Source of the DNA: Sphingomonas sp. ATCC 31555
Lineage (GTDB): Bacteria; Pseudomonadota; Alphaproteobacteria; Sphingomonadales; Sphingomonadaceae
Assembly (NCBI RefSeq): GCF_000282895.1
Contig: NZ_ALBQ01000032.1
Coordinates: 45,945 to 109,944, forward strand
DNA: 64,000 bases
Direction of reading: 5' to 3'
Under the pieces are notes generated by a model. The model was given only the letters and a program-made list of their open reading frames with translations, was not told the origin of the DNA and ran no database searches. This document shows, piece after piece, positions 24,730 to 33,208 of the stretch. Made by a program: the position numbers and the translations under genes. The number at the start of each line of letters is the position of its first letter. Within the stretch, counting starts at the first letter, position 1.

Positions 24730-26019
24730 ATGGCGAATCAAGGCGAAGCCGCGGTGCGGGGTGCCGCGGCACGGGTGGGGCGATATCGCTGGGTGATCTG
24801 CGGGCTGCTGTTCGTGGCCACGATCATCAACTATGTCGATCGCCAGATGATCGGCGTGCTCAAGCCGACGCTAATGGCCGACCTGCACTGGACGGAGAAG
24901 GACTTCGCCAGCGTCATCATCTGGTTCCAGTTCGCCTATGCCATCGGCTACATCATCTTCGGCAAGGTGGTGGACCAGGTCGGCGCCCGCGTCGGCTACA
25001 CCATCGCCTTCGTGGTGTGGCAGGTCGCCCATATCTTCCACGGCGCTGCGCATAGCCTGATGCACTTCGCCATCGCGCGCTTTGCGCTGGGGATCGGCGA
25101 ATCGGGCAACTTCCCAGCGGGCATCAAGGCGGTGACGGAATGGTTTCCGGCCAAGGAACGGGCCTTCGCCATCGGCGTGTTCAACGCAGGCGCCAATATC
25201 GGCGCCGTGCTGACTCCGCTCGTCATCCCGTACATGGTGCTGGCTTGGGGCTGGCGCTCTGCCTTTGTCATCACCGGCCTCGTCAGCTTCGTCTGGCTGA
25301 TCGCCTGGTGGACGCTATATCGCTCCCCGCGCGAACACCCCAAGGTGACCGAAGCCGAACTCGCCTGGATCGAGCAGGACCCCGCCGACAAGGTGCAGAA
25401 GCTCGGCTACGGATCGGTCCTCACCAAGCGCGAAACCTGGGCCTATGCGCTCGGCAAGTTCTTCATCGATCCGGTCTGGTGGTTCTTCCTGTTCTGGCTG
25501 CCGGGCTATTTGTTCGAGCGGTATCAGCTCGACCTCAAGACCTTCGGCCTGCCGCTGGCCGCGATCTACCTCGTGTCGGACATGGGGAGCGTCGCCGGCG
25601 GCTGGCTGTCCTCGCGGCTGATGCGTGCCGGGTACACCGCCAACGTCGCCCGCAAGGTGACGATGCTGGTCTGCGCCTTTGCGGTGTTGCCGGTGCTGTT
25701 CGCGGAGTCGCTCAGCAGCGTTTGGATGGCGGTGGGCGTGATCGGCATCGCGACGGCGGCGCATCAGGCCTTCTCGGCGAACCTCTATGCGCTTCCGGCG
25801 GACATGTTCCCGCGCGGCGCCGTTGGATCGGTGATCGGCATCGGCGGCACTGTCGGCGCGATCGGCGGCATCCTGATGTCGTTGTACGCGGGTGAAGTGC
25901 TCGAGCGGCTCGGCAGCTATTGGCCGTTGTTCGCGGTGGCCGGCAGCGCCTATTTCGTCGCGCTCGCCTGCGTCCATTTCCTGTCGCCGCGGCTTGCCCG
26001 CGTCGACATGAGCGCCTGA
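24730..26019 (+). CDS. exuT: MFS hexuronate transporter (ExuT/GudP-like)
   Basis: 429 residues, twelve predicted membrane spans. INYVDRQMIGVLKPTLMADL in span 1, the FGKVVDQVGARVGY loop and the ESGNFPAGIKAVTEWFPAKE segment are hallmarks of the anion:cation symporter family that takes up hexuronates and aldarates. GGAG lies five bases before ATG 24730. It should import galacturonate or glucuronate across the inner membrane. It lies 33 bases after the frameshifted hydratase and 28 bases before uxaC, so one transcript is likely. Confidence 0.88.
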   Translation: MANQGEAAVRGAAARVGRYRWVICGLLFVATIINYVDRQMIGVLKPTLMADLHWTEKDFASVIIWFQFAYAIGYIIFGKVVDQVGARVGYTIAFVVWQVAHIFHGAAHSLMHFAIARFALGIGESGNFPAGIKAVTEWFPAKERAFAIGVFNAGANIGAVLTPLVIPYMVLAWGWRSAFVITGLVSFVWLIAWWTLYRSPREHPKVTEAELAWIEQDPADKVQKLGYGSVLTKRETWAYALGKFFIDPVWWFFLFWLPGYLFERYQLDLKTFGLPLAAIYLVSDMGSVAGGWLSSRLMRAGYTANVARKVTMLVCAFAVLPVLFAESLSSVWMAVGVIGIATAAHQAFSANLYALPADMFPRGAVGSVIGIGGTVGAIGGILMSLYAGEVLERLGSYWPLFAVAGSAYFVALACVHFLSPRLARVDMSA

Positions 26020-26047
26020 TTTCACTTCCAGTCTACCGGAGTACCCG

Positions 26048-27469
26048 ATGGCCAAGCCGCTGAAGCTCGATCCCGACCGGCTGTTGCCGGCCGAGGACCG
26101 CACCCGTGCGATCGCGCGCGAACTCTATGCGCAGGTCGCCGGCCTGCCGATCATCAGCCCGCACGGCCATACCGATCCAACCTGGTTCTCGACCAACGTC
26201 AATTGGTCGAACGCGACCGAGTTGCTGCTCTCGCCGGACCATTACATCTACCGAATGCTATATTCGCAGGGCGTGTCGCTTGACGCGCTGTGCGTGCCGA
26301 GCAAGGCCGGCATGCCCGCCACCGATCCGCGAGCGGCATGGCGCACCTTTGCCGAACATCTGTATCTGTTCCGCGGCACCCCGTCCGCCATGTGGCTGGG
26401 CCATGTGTTCGGCGAGGTGTTCGGGTTCGATGTGGCGCTGGAAGCCGAGACGGCGAATTTCTACTACGACACGATCAACGAGAAGCTGGCGAGCGACGAG
26501 TTCCGTCCGCGCGCCCTGTTCGATCGCTTCAACATCGAGTTCCTCGCCACGACCGAGGGTCCGCAGGACGACCTGTCGCCGCACCATGCCATCCAGGAAT
26601 CGGGATGGGGCGGCCGCGTCGTGACCACCTATCGCCCTGATGCGGTGATCGATGTCGAACATGAGCAGTTCCACGGCGCGCTCAAGATCTTCGCCGGGAA
26701 GACCGGCGAGGACGTGTACAGCTGGGACGGCTATCTCGCCGCGCACCGCAGGCGTCGCGCCGATTTCCGTGCCGCTGGAGCCACGGCTACCGACCATGGC
26801 CATCCCACGGCGCGCACCGCGAATTTGAGCAGGGCGGAAGCCGAGGCGCTGTTCGCCAGGATCCTGTCGGATGACTGGACCCCAGCCGATGCCGAGCTGT
26901 TCCGTGCGCAGATGCTCACCGAGATGGCGGCGATGAGCGTTGAGGACGGGATGGTGATGCAGATCCACCCGGGCAGCTTCCGTAACCACAATGGCGGGCT
27001 CTTCGCCAGCCATGGTCGCGACAAGGGCGCCGACATCCCGATGGCGACCGACTATGTCCACGCCCTCAAACCGCTGCTCGATCGCTTCGGCACCTCGAGC
27101 GAGTTGTCGATCATTCTCTTCACGCTGGACGAAACGGTCTATGCGCGCGAACTGGCGCCGCTGGCGGGCCATTATCCCTGCTTGAAGCTGGGGCCGGCCT
27201 GGTGGTTCCATGACAGCCCCGAGGGCATGCGCCGCTTCCGCGAGCAGGTGACCGAGACGGCGGGCTTCTACAACACGGTGGGCTTTAACGACGATACGCG
27301 CGCCTTCCTGTCGATCCCGGCGCGCCACGACGTCGCGCGGCGGATCGATTGCGGCTTCCTGGCGCAGCTGGTGGCCGAGGGGCGGTTGCTCGACTGGGAA
27401 GCGGCGGAACTCGCCTTCGAGCTCACGAACGGGCTTGTGCGCCGCGCCTACAAGCTGGATAGGGACTGA
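26048..27469 (+). CDS. uxaC: glucuronate isomerase
   Basis: 473 residues, full length for UxaC, which isomerises galacturonate to tagaturonate and glucuronate to fructuronate. The amidohydrolase-like barrel shows [14 protein letters not shown] (metal histidines) at the N-terminus, [20 protein letters not shown] in the middle, and [20 protein letters not shown] and [20 protein letters not shown] near the C-terminus. It is cytoplasmic. No tagaturonate reductase or altronate dehydratase gene is in the window, so the isomerase route must be completed elsewhere. Confidence 0.95.
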   Translation: MAKPLKLDPDRLLPAEDRTRAIARELYAQVAGLPIISPHGHTDPTWFSTNVNWSNATELLLSPDHYIYRMLYSQGVSLDALCVPSKAGMPATDPRAAWRTFAEHLYLFRGTPSAMWLGHVFGEVFGFDVALEAETANFYYDTINEKLASDEFRPRALFDRFNIEFLATTEGPQDDLSPHHAIQESGWGGRVVTTYRPDAVIDVEHEQFHGALKIFAGKTGEDVYSWDGYLAAHRRRRADFRAAGATATDHGHPTARTANLSRAEAEALFARILSDDWTPADAELFRAQMLTEMAAMSVEDGMVMQIHPGSFRNHNGGLFASHGRDKGADIPMATDYVHALKPLLDRFGTSSELSIILFTLDETVYARELAPLAGHYPCLKLGPAWWFHDSPEGMRRFREQVTETAGFYNTVGFNDDTRAFLSIPARHDVARRIDCGFLAQLVAEGRLLDWEAAELAFELTNGLVRRAYKLDRD

Positions 27470-27485
27470 CAGACACCGGTGGCAA
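27470..27485. promoter_or_regulatory. pectin-regulon operator, site C
   Basis: CAGACACCGGTGGCAA overlaps no coding base except the end of uxaC by position and lies 34 bases before the kduI ATG. It shares GACACCGGT with sites B and D. The second arm is imperfect. Confidence 0.5.
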
Positions 27486-27519
27486 AGGCCACCCGAACCG
27501 ATGCAACGGAGAGAGACTG

Positions 27520-28362
27520 ATGTTCGACCGGACCTATTACGCCACTCACCCCGACATGATGGAGTGCGTGTCGAACGAGGAATTGCGCGACCGCTATCTG
27601 ATCTCCGGCCTCTTCCGGGAGGGTGAATGCGTGCTCAACTATACCCATGCCGATCGCTTCGTGATCGGCGGGGTACAGGTGGGCGCCAGCCCGGTGACGC
27701 TGCCTGCCCAGACCGAGCCTGCGTCCGCCGCGGGTCATCCGTTCCTGGAGCGGCGCGAACTCGCGATCGTCAATGTCGGTAAGGTCGACGGCACCGTAAC
27801 TGTCGACGGCGAGAGCTTCACACTGGGCAACAAGGACTGCCTGTACGTGACGATGGGCGCCAAGGACGTAGAGTTCGCCGGCGAGGGCGCGCGCTACTAT
27901 CTGGCCTCGTGCCCCGCGCACAAGGCGTTCACCACCCGCAAGCTCGGAATCGCCGACGCCAATGCGCTGGAGCGCGGCAGCCTGGAGGAATCGAACGAGC
28001 GGACGATCTTCCAGCTCGTTATCCCCGGCGTGTGCGACAGCGCGCAGTTGGTGATGGGCCTCACCGTGCTCAAGCCGGGCAGCGTGTGGAACACCATGCC
28101 CCCCCACATCCATGAGCGGCGCAGCGAGATCTACTTCTACTTCGAGCTCGACGATCTGGAGAAGGATCGCGTCATGCACTTCATGGGCGAAGGCGAGGCG
28201 ACCCGCCACATCGTGATGGCGAACGAGGAAGCCGTGATCAGTCCGCCCTGGTCGATCCACATGGGTGCCGGCACCAAATCCTATGCCTTCATCTGGGCGA
28301 TGGCCGGCGAGAACCAGGATTATACCGACATGAACGTGCTGGATATCTGCCAGCTGGCGTGA
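27520..28362 (+). CDS. kduI: 5-dehydro-4-deoxy-D-glucuronate isomerase
   Basis: 280 residues, the usual KduI length. It converts 5-keto-4-deoxyuronate, from unsaturated galacturonides released by pectate lyase, to 2,5-diketo-3-deoxygluconate. Visible features are the [21 protein letters not shown]-terminus, [20 protein letters not shown], and the cupin zinc motif [18 protein letters not shown] near residue 195. [20 protein letters not shown] follows. GGAGAGAG precedes the ATG. Its presence with the PL1 lyase at 36520 shows that the lyase branch of pectin breakdown is encoded here. Confidence 0.95.
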   Translation: MFDRTYYATHPDMMECVSNEELRDRYLISGLFREGECVLNYTHADRFVIGGVQVGASPVTLPAQTEPASAAGHPFLERRELAIVNVGKVDGTVTVDGESFTLGNKDCLYVTMGAKDVEFAGEGARYYLASCPAHKAFTTRKLGIADANALERGSLEESNERTIFQLVIPGVCDSAQLVMGLTVLKPGSVWNTMPPHIHERRSEIYFYFELDDLEKDRVMHFMGEGEATRHIVMANEEAVISPPWSIHMGAGTKSYAFIWAMAGENQDYTDMNVLDICQLA

Positions 28363-28372
28363 CGGCCTGACC

Positions 28373-28464
28373 CCCCTCCCGCGCGCGGGAGGGGGCTGGG
28401 GGGTGGGCCCCCGGCTTCCACGCGCGGTGGGCTTTTTGAAAGTGGGGGCCCACCCCCCGGCCCC
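28373..28464. repeat. GC-rich double hairpin between kduI and kduD
   Basis: The hairpin CCCCTCCCGC-GC-GCGGGAGGGG (28373-28394) has the same stem as the one at 13041. It overlaps a second, longer inverted repeat: 28392-28412 pairs with 28444-28464 over 21 positions with one G-U. Another half unit, GCGGGAGGGGG, follows at 28475-28485, next to the kduD ribosome site. This is a palindromic repeat element inside an operon and may lower or process the downstream transcript. Confidence 0.6.
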
Positions 28465-28498
28465 CTTTCCGCAGGCGGGAGGGGGAGAGGGATATGCC

Positions 28499-29269
28499 AT
28501 GACCAACCCCTTCGATCTTACCGGCCAGGTGGCCGTCATCACCGGCGCCAATACCGGCATCGGCCAGGGCATCGCGCTGGCGCTCGCAGCGGCCGGCGCA
28601 GACATCGCCGCCGTCGGCCGCACGCCTGCCGAGGAAACCGTCCGCAAGGTGCGCGAGCTCGGCCGCCGCGCCGAGATTATCTCCGCCGACCTTTCGACCA
28701 TCGACCCTGTGCAAAGGGTTGTGGACGAAGCTGTGGATAAGCTGGGGAAGATCGACATCCTGGTAAACAATGCCGGGATCATCCGCCGCGCCGACAGCCT
28801 CGATTTCACCGAGGAGGATTGGGATGCGGTGGTCGACACCAATCTCAAGTCAGTGTTCTTCCTCTGCCAGGCGGCGGGCAAGTTCATGGTCCGCCGCTTC
28901 GGCGAGACCGGCGAACGCGGGCGCATCATCAACATCGCCTCGATGCTGACCTTCCAGGGCGGCATCCGCGTGCCGAGCTACACCGCGTCCAAGTCGGGCA
29001 TCGGCGGCCTCACCAAGCTGCTGGCGAACGAGTGGGCGGCAAAGGGCGTCAACGTCAACGCGATCGCGCCGGGCTATATCGCCACCAACAACACCGCGGC
29101 GCTGCAGGCCGACGAGACCCGCAACCGCCAGATTCTCGAGCGCATTCCGGCCGCGCGCTGGGGCGATCCGGAGGATCTGGGCGGCGCTGCGGTCTTCCTC
29201 GCCTCGCGCGCGGCGGACTATGTGCAGGGCCATGTTCTCGCCGTGGATGGAGGCTGGCTGGCACGATGA
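28499..29269 (+). CDS. kduD: 2-dehydro-3-deoxy-D-gluconate 5-dehydrogenase
   Basis: 256-residue classical SDR that reduces 2,5-diketo-3-deoxygluconate to 2-keto-3-deoxygluconate. Key segments are VAVITGANTGIGQGIALALA, LVNNAGIIRRADSLDFTEED (NNAG and the KduD-typical IIRR), INIASMLTFQGGIRVPSYTA with the YTASK active site, and AIAPGYIATNNTAAL. I start at ATG 28499, eight bases after GGGGGAGAGG; the longer frame would run through the palindromic repeat. It overlaps kdgK by ATGA, so the products are made together. Confidence 0.94.
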   Translation: MTNPFDLTGQVAVITGANTGIGQGIALALAAAGADIAAVGRTPAEETVRKVRELGRRAEIISADLSTIDPVQRVVDEAVDKLGKIDILVNNAGIIRRADSLDFTEEDWDAVVDTNLKSVFFLCQAAGKFMVRRFGETGERGRIINIASMLTFQGGIRVPSYTASKSGIGGLTKLLANEWAAKGVNVNAIAPGYIATNNTAALQADETRNRQILERIPAARWGDPEDLGGAAVFLASRAADYVQGHVLAVDGGWLAR

Positions 29270-30270
29270 CGTTCGCATTTTTCGGGGAAATGATGCTGCG
29301 GCTGTCGCCGCCGGGCCGCGAACTGCTGTTGCAGACGCCGAAGCTCGACGTCGCGATCGCAGGGGCAGAGGCGAATGTGGCAACGGGCCTGGCGTGTCTG
29401 GGCCATGACGTCGCGATGATCAGCGCAGTGGCCGCCAATCCGCTGGGCGCCGCCGCGATCGGTGAGTTGCGCCGGCGCGGCGTGGATACGCGCCACGTGG
29501 TGGCCGAGGCCGGGCGCATGGGCCTGTATTTCCTCACGCCGGGCGCGGGCCTGCGCGCGTCCGAAATCGTCTATGATCGCGCCCATTCGGTGTTCGCGGA
29601 CCGGCCTGCCGAGGCGTGGGACTGGGATACGCTGCTCGCCGGCGTAACCCGGCTGCACCTGTCGGGCATCACGCCCGCGCTCGGTCCCAACACCGCCGCT
29701 GCCGCCATCGCTGCGGCCGAGGCGGCGAGCGCGCGCGGCATTACGGTCTCGTTCGACGGGAACTATCGCGCCAAGCTGTGGGAAGCGTGGGACAGCGATC
29801 CGCGCGGCGTGCTGACCGAACTGATCGGCCACGCCGAAATTCTGTTCGGCAACCACCGCGACATCTCGCTGCTGCTCGGCGGGCATTTCTCGGGCGATGG
29901 CGCGGAGCGGCGACGCGAAGCGGCGGAAGCTGCCTTCACGGCTTTCCCGAAACTGAAGCTGATTGCCTCGACCGCACGGCATGTCGATGACGTCGACAGC
30001 CACCGCATCGCGGCACGCGTTGACACCCGCGACGGACATCACCAGACCGAGGAACTGCGCGTCAGCGGCATCGTCGATCGGATCGGCGGTGGCGACGCTT
30101 TTGCGGCGGGCGTGCTGCACGGCCTGCTGGAGGGCGGCGATGCCCGCGCAATGGCGGAAGCGGGGCTGGCGCTCACCGCGCTCAAGCACTCGCTGCCTGG
30201 GGACGCGAGCCTGTTCACCCGCGCTGATCTTGCCGCTTTTGCCGAAGGCGGGCTGGACGTGCGGCGGTGA
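29266..30270 (+). CDS. kdgK: 2-keto-3-deoxygluconate kinase (PfkB family)
   Basis: 334 residues. PfkB signature 1 is seen in AIAGAEANVATGLACLGHDV near the N-terminus, and the C-terminal anion-hole motif with catalytic Asp is IGGGDAFAAGVLHGLLEGGD near residue 275. It phosphorylates KDG to KDPG, the common intermediate of both uronate branches; the aldolase is not in the window. The ATG overlaps the kduD stop and its own stop overlaps the GTG of the esterase gene. Confidence 0.9.
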   Translation: MTFAFFGEMMLRLSPPGRELLLQTPKLDVAIAGAEANVATGLACLGHDVAMISAVAANPLGAAAIGELRRRGVDTRHVVAEAGRMGLYFLTPGAGLRASEIVYDRAHSVFADRPAEAWDWDTLLAGVTRLHLSGITPALGPNTAAAAIAAAEAASARGITVSFDGNYRAKLWEAWDSDPRGVLTELIGHAEILFGNHRDISLLLGGHFSGDGAERRREAAEAAFTAFPKLKLIASTARHVDDVDSHRIAARVDTRDGHHQTEELRVSGIVDRIGGGDAFAAGVLHGLLEGGDARAMAEAGLALTALKHSLPGDASLFTRADLAAFAEGGLDVRR

Positions 30271-31805
30271 CCAGCCGGCGCGCGGTGCTGGCAGGCGGCC
30301 TTGTGCTCACCCTGCCATCGCGCGCTTGGGCGGCCGGCGATCCGGTGGTGGATGCGCCGGCCGGGCGCTTCACCGGCACACGGGAAGGGGGGCTCTCCCG
30401 CTTTCTTGGCATTCGCTACGGCCGGGCGGAGCGGTTTCGCGCGCCGTCGGCCGAACCGCGCGGGGCGCAGGTCACCGCGCAGGCGTTCGGGCCGATTTGC
30501 CCGCAGCGGGGCCTGAAAGACGAGCCCCAGTCTGAGGACTGTCTGTTCCTCAATCTCTGGACGCCCGGCGCCGAGCGCACAGCGCGGCGGCCGGTGATGG
30601 TCTATTTCCATGGCGGCGCCTATTCCAACGGCAGCGTCACCGATCCCCTCAACGACGGGGCAACGCTGGCCCGCAGCGAGGATGTCGTTGTGGTGACGGT
30701 CAACCACCGCCTCAACGCCTTCGGCTATCTCTACCTCGCCCGGTTCGATCCACGCTTCCCCGATAGCGGCAACGCCGGCCAGTTGGACCTCATCCTGGCG
30801 CTGCGCTGGATCCGCGACAATATCACGGCGTTTGGCGGCGATCCTTCCCGCGTGTTCCTGTTCGGCCAATCGGGCGGCGGCGCGAAGATCGCCACATTGA
30901 TGGGCATGCCCGCCGCCAAGGGGCTGTTTCACAGCGCCGCGACGATGAGCGGGCAGCAAGTCACCGCGTCGGGGCCGATGAACGCTACGGCGCGGGCGCA
31001 GGCCTATCTGGATCGGCTCGGCGGCGGGATCGATGCGGCGGCAACGCTGCCGGCCGAAAAGCTGGTGGAGGCGCAGGATGCGCGCGATCCGATCCTGGGC
31101 GGCGGCGTCTATTTTGGGCCGGTGCTCGATATGAAATGGCTGCTGCGCCACCCCTTCTGGCCGGACGCTAATCCGCAGTCGCTCGCGCTGCCGATGATCC
31201 TCGGCAACACGCACGACGAAACGCGCGCCTTCATCGATCCGAAGTCGGAACGGGTCCGCACGCTGAGCTGGGACAATCTCGCCGCCCGCATGGGGCCCGA
31301 ACTCAAGATCGATGTGCTGCCCGAATGGGTGGTTGCCGCGTATCGCGCCCGCTTTCCCTCGGATACGCCGCAGGATCTGTTCTACCGCGCCACCACGGCG
31401 GGCCGCAGTTGGCGCGGCCAAGTGATCGAGGCCGATGCCCGCGCCGCGGCCGGTGCCAAGGCGACATGGGTATACCAGCTGGATTTCGCCTCGCCGACCC
31501 AGCCGGAACGCGGCGCGCCGCACACCATGGACATCGCGCTCGCCTTCGGCACGCTGGCGGCGCCAGGAGCCTATGCCGGGACCGGGCCAGCCGCCCAGCG
31601 GCTCAGCCGGCAGATGATGGCCGCCTTCGCTTCGCTCGCCCGAACCGGCCGGCCGGCCGCGCCCGGGCTTGCTCGTTGGGCGCCCTACACGCTGCCGGAC
31701 CGGGCGACGATGGTGTTCGATGCGGACAGCCGCATGGCCAACGATCCCCGCCGCTGGGAGCGCGAGCTGTTCGCGCGCATTCCCTATATTCAGCCGGGCA
31801 GCTGA
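30267..31805 (+). CDS. type-B carboxylesterase, exported
   Basis: 512 residues from a GTG overlapping the kdgK stop (GTGA). The N-terminus TSRRAVLAGGLVLTLPSRAW is a short Tat-like signal. SEDCLFLNLWTPG is the carboxylesterase-B signature 2, FLFGQSGGGAKIATLMGMP has the nucleophile Ser of GxSxG, GNTHDETRAF supplies the acid and RGAPHTMDIALAFG the histidine. It should cleave ester groups in the periplasm. In this position a pectin acetyl, methyl or feruloyl ester is likely, but the family does not tell which. No classical pectin methylesterase gene is present in the window. Confidence 0.85.
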   Translation: MTSRRAVLAGGLVLTLPSRAWAAGDPVVDAPAGRFTGTREGGLSRFLGIRYGRAERFRAPSAEPRGAQVTAQAFGPICPQRGLKDEPQSEDCLFLNLWTPGAERTARRPVMVYFHGGAYSNGSVTDPLNDGATLARSEDVVVVTVNHRLNAFGYLYLARFDPRFPDSGNAGQLDLILALRWIRDNITAFGGDPSRVFLFGQSGGGAKIATLMGMPAAKGLFHSAATMSGQQVTASGPMNATARAQAYLDRLGGGIDAAATLPAEKLVEAQDARDPILGGGVYFGPVLDMKWLLRHPFWPDANPQSLALPMILGNTHDETRAFIDPKSERVRTLSWDNLAARMGPELKIDVLPEWVVAAYRARFPSDTPQDLFYRATTAGRSWRGQVIEADARAAAGAKATWVYQLDFASPTQPERGAPHTMDIALAFGTLAAPGAYAGTGPAAQRLSRQMMAAFASLARTGRPAAPGLARWAPYTLPDRATMVFDADSRMANDPRRWERELFARIPYIQPGS

Positions 31806-31871
31806 ACCATGCCGCGGCGGCCGCCGCGTGCGCCTATCGCAATCGATCGCGGCGCCGTATAGCATCGCCCC

Positions 31872-32906
31872 ATGGAGAAGACGGGAAAGCCCACCATCAA
31901 CGATGTCGCGCGGATCGCCGGCGTCTCGAAGAAAACCGTCAGCCGAGTCATCAACCGATCACCCCTGCTGAACCAAGATACCCGCGCCCGCGTGGAAGCG
32001 GTGATCGCGGACCTGGGCTATGTGCCCAATGTGCAGGCACGGGCGCTGGCGCTGCGCCACAATTTCCTGCTGGGGCTGATCCACGACAATCCCAATGCGC
32101 AGATGGTGATGAACGTCCAGGCCGGGATCCTGGAGGCGATCCGCGACACCGAATTCGAACTGATCGTCCGCCCGATCGATCGCGGCTCCTCAACCATGCT
32201 TGCCGACGTACGCGCCTTTCTGGAGCGGCAGCGGCTCTATGGCGTGCTGATTTTGCCACCGGTGTCTGAAAACGACATGCTGGCGACGCTCTGTGCCGAT
32301 CTCGGCACCCGCTATGTGCGGATGGGCTCCACCGCGCTCGATACGCCCGAGCATATGGTCGCCTCCAATGACAGTGACGTCGTGGTCGAGGCGATAAATC
32401 ACCTCATCGCGCTCGGTCATCGCCGCATCGGCCTGATCGCGGGGCCGCACGGCTTCCGCTCGGCGCGCGAGCGGCGCAAGGGCTTCGAACAGGCTCTGGC
32501 CGAAGCCGGGATCAAGCTGCCCCGCAGCCTGATCGCCGATGGTACCTATACCTTCGAAAGCGGGTTGGCGGCGGCCGATCGCCTGCTCGATCTTTCACCC
32601 CGGCCTACCGCCATCTTCGCGTCGAACGACGAAATGGCGGCCGCCACGCTCCACGCGGCACGGCGCCGGGGCATGAGCGTGCCGGAGGATCTGTCGATCA
32701 TCGGCTTCGACGATACTGCCATCGCCTCGCATATCTGGCCGCCGATGACGACGGTGCACTGGCCGATCATTTCGATGGGGCGTTCGGCCGCGCTCAAGCT
32801 GCTCGGCGACTTTTTTGGAGACGATCAGGGGGTGGAGGAACCCTCGTTGTTTCCCTCCACGCTGATCCACCGCGCCTCGGTCGCGCCGCCGCGCTCCGCC
32901 GACTAG
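31872..32906 (+). CDS. LacI-family transcriptional regulator of the pectin genes
   Basis: 344 residues. The N-terminal helix-turn-helix and hinge are TINDVARIAGVSKKTVSRVI and LGYVPNVQARALALRHNFLL. A periplasmic-binding-like sensor domain follows, with LGHRRIGLIAGPHGFRSARE and FASNDEMAAATLHAARRRGM. It lies between the catabolic operon and the TonB receptor 33209. Four ACCGGT-centred palindromes before the local operons are the obvious candidate binding sites, and a keto-deoxy sugar acid the likely inducer. I would call it KdgR-like by function, not by sequence proof. Confidence 0.92.
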   Translation: MEKTGKPTINDVARIAGVSKKTVSRVINRSPLLNQDTRARVEAVIADLGYVPNVQARALALRHNFLLGLIHDNPNAQMVMNVQAGILEAIRDTEFELIVRPIDRGSSTMLADVRAFLERQRLYGVLILPPVSENDMLATLCADLGTRYVRMGSTALDTPEHMVASNDSDVVVEAINHLIALGHRRIGLIAGPHGFRSARERRKGFEQALAEAGIKLPRSLIADGTYTFESGLAAADRLLDLSPRPTAIFASNDEMAAATLHAARRRGMSVPEDLSIIGFDDTAIASHIWPPMTTVHWPIISMGRSAALKLLGDFFGDDQGVEEPSLFPSTLIHRASVAPPRSAD

Positions 32907-32970
32907 GCCCGCATCCGCGATCCGCTGTTGCGCCAAAGTAGCGGAAGCAGAATTTATCGGCTCTAGGGTT

Positions 32971-32986
32971 ATGACACCGGTTGACA
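32971..32986. promoter_or_regulatory. pectin-regulon operator, site D
   Basis: ATGACACCGGTTGACA lies in the 302-base gap between the LacI gene and TonB receptor 33209, 223 bases before the receptor ATG. A smaller palindrome GTTGC-T-GCAAC follows at 32995-33005. The rest of the gap shows nothing I can name. Confidence 0.55.
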
Positions 32987-33208
32987 TAGCGCCGGTTGCT
33001 GCAACAAATACACGCCAACAAGCGTGACGTAGCGCTTGCGCCAAGGCGGACGAAGATTCGCCAGGAGCGCGGGAGAGAAAAGTCGCGATTCGCCAGGCTA
33101 TTCGTCTGCACGGCTAACTGCCGTGTGGCATCGGGCGTTCGCATCATCACTCCCCGAACCTAGGCGCGGCACTTCGGCAGGCGTCCAGACGAACAAGGGG
33201 AGGTCGAA

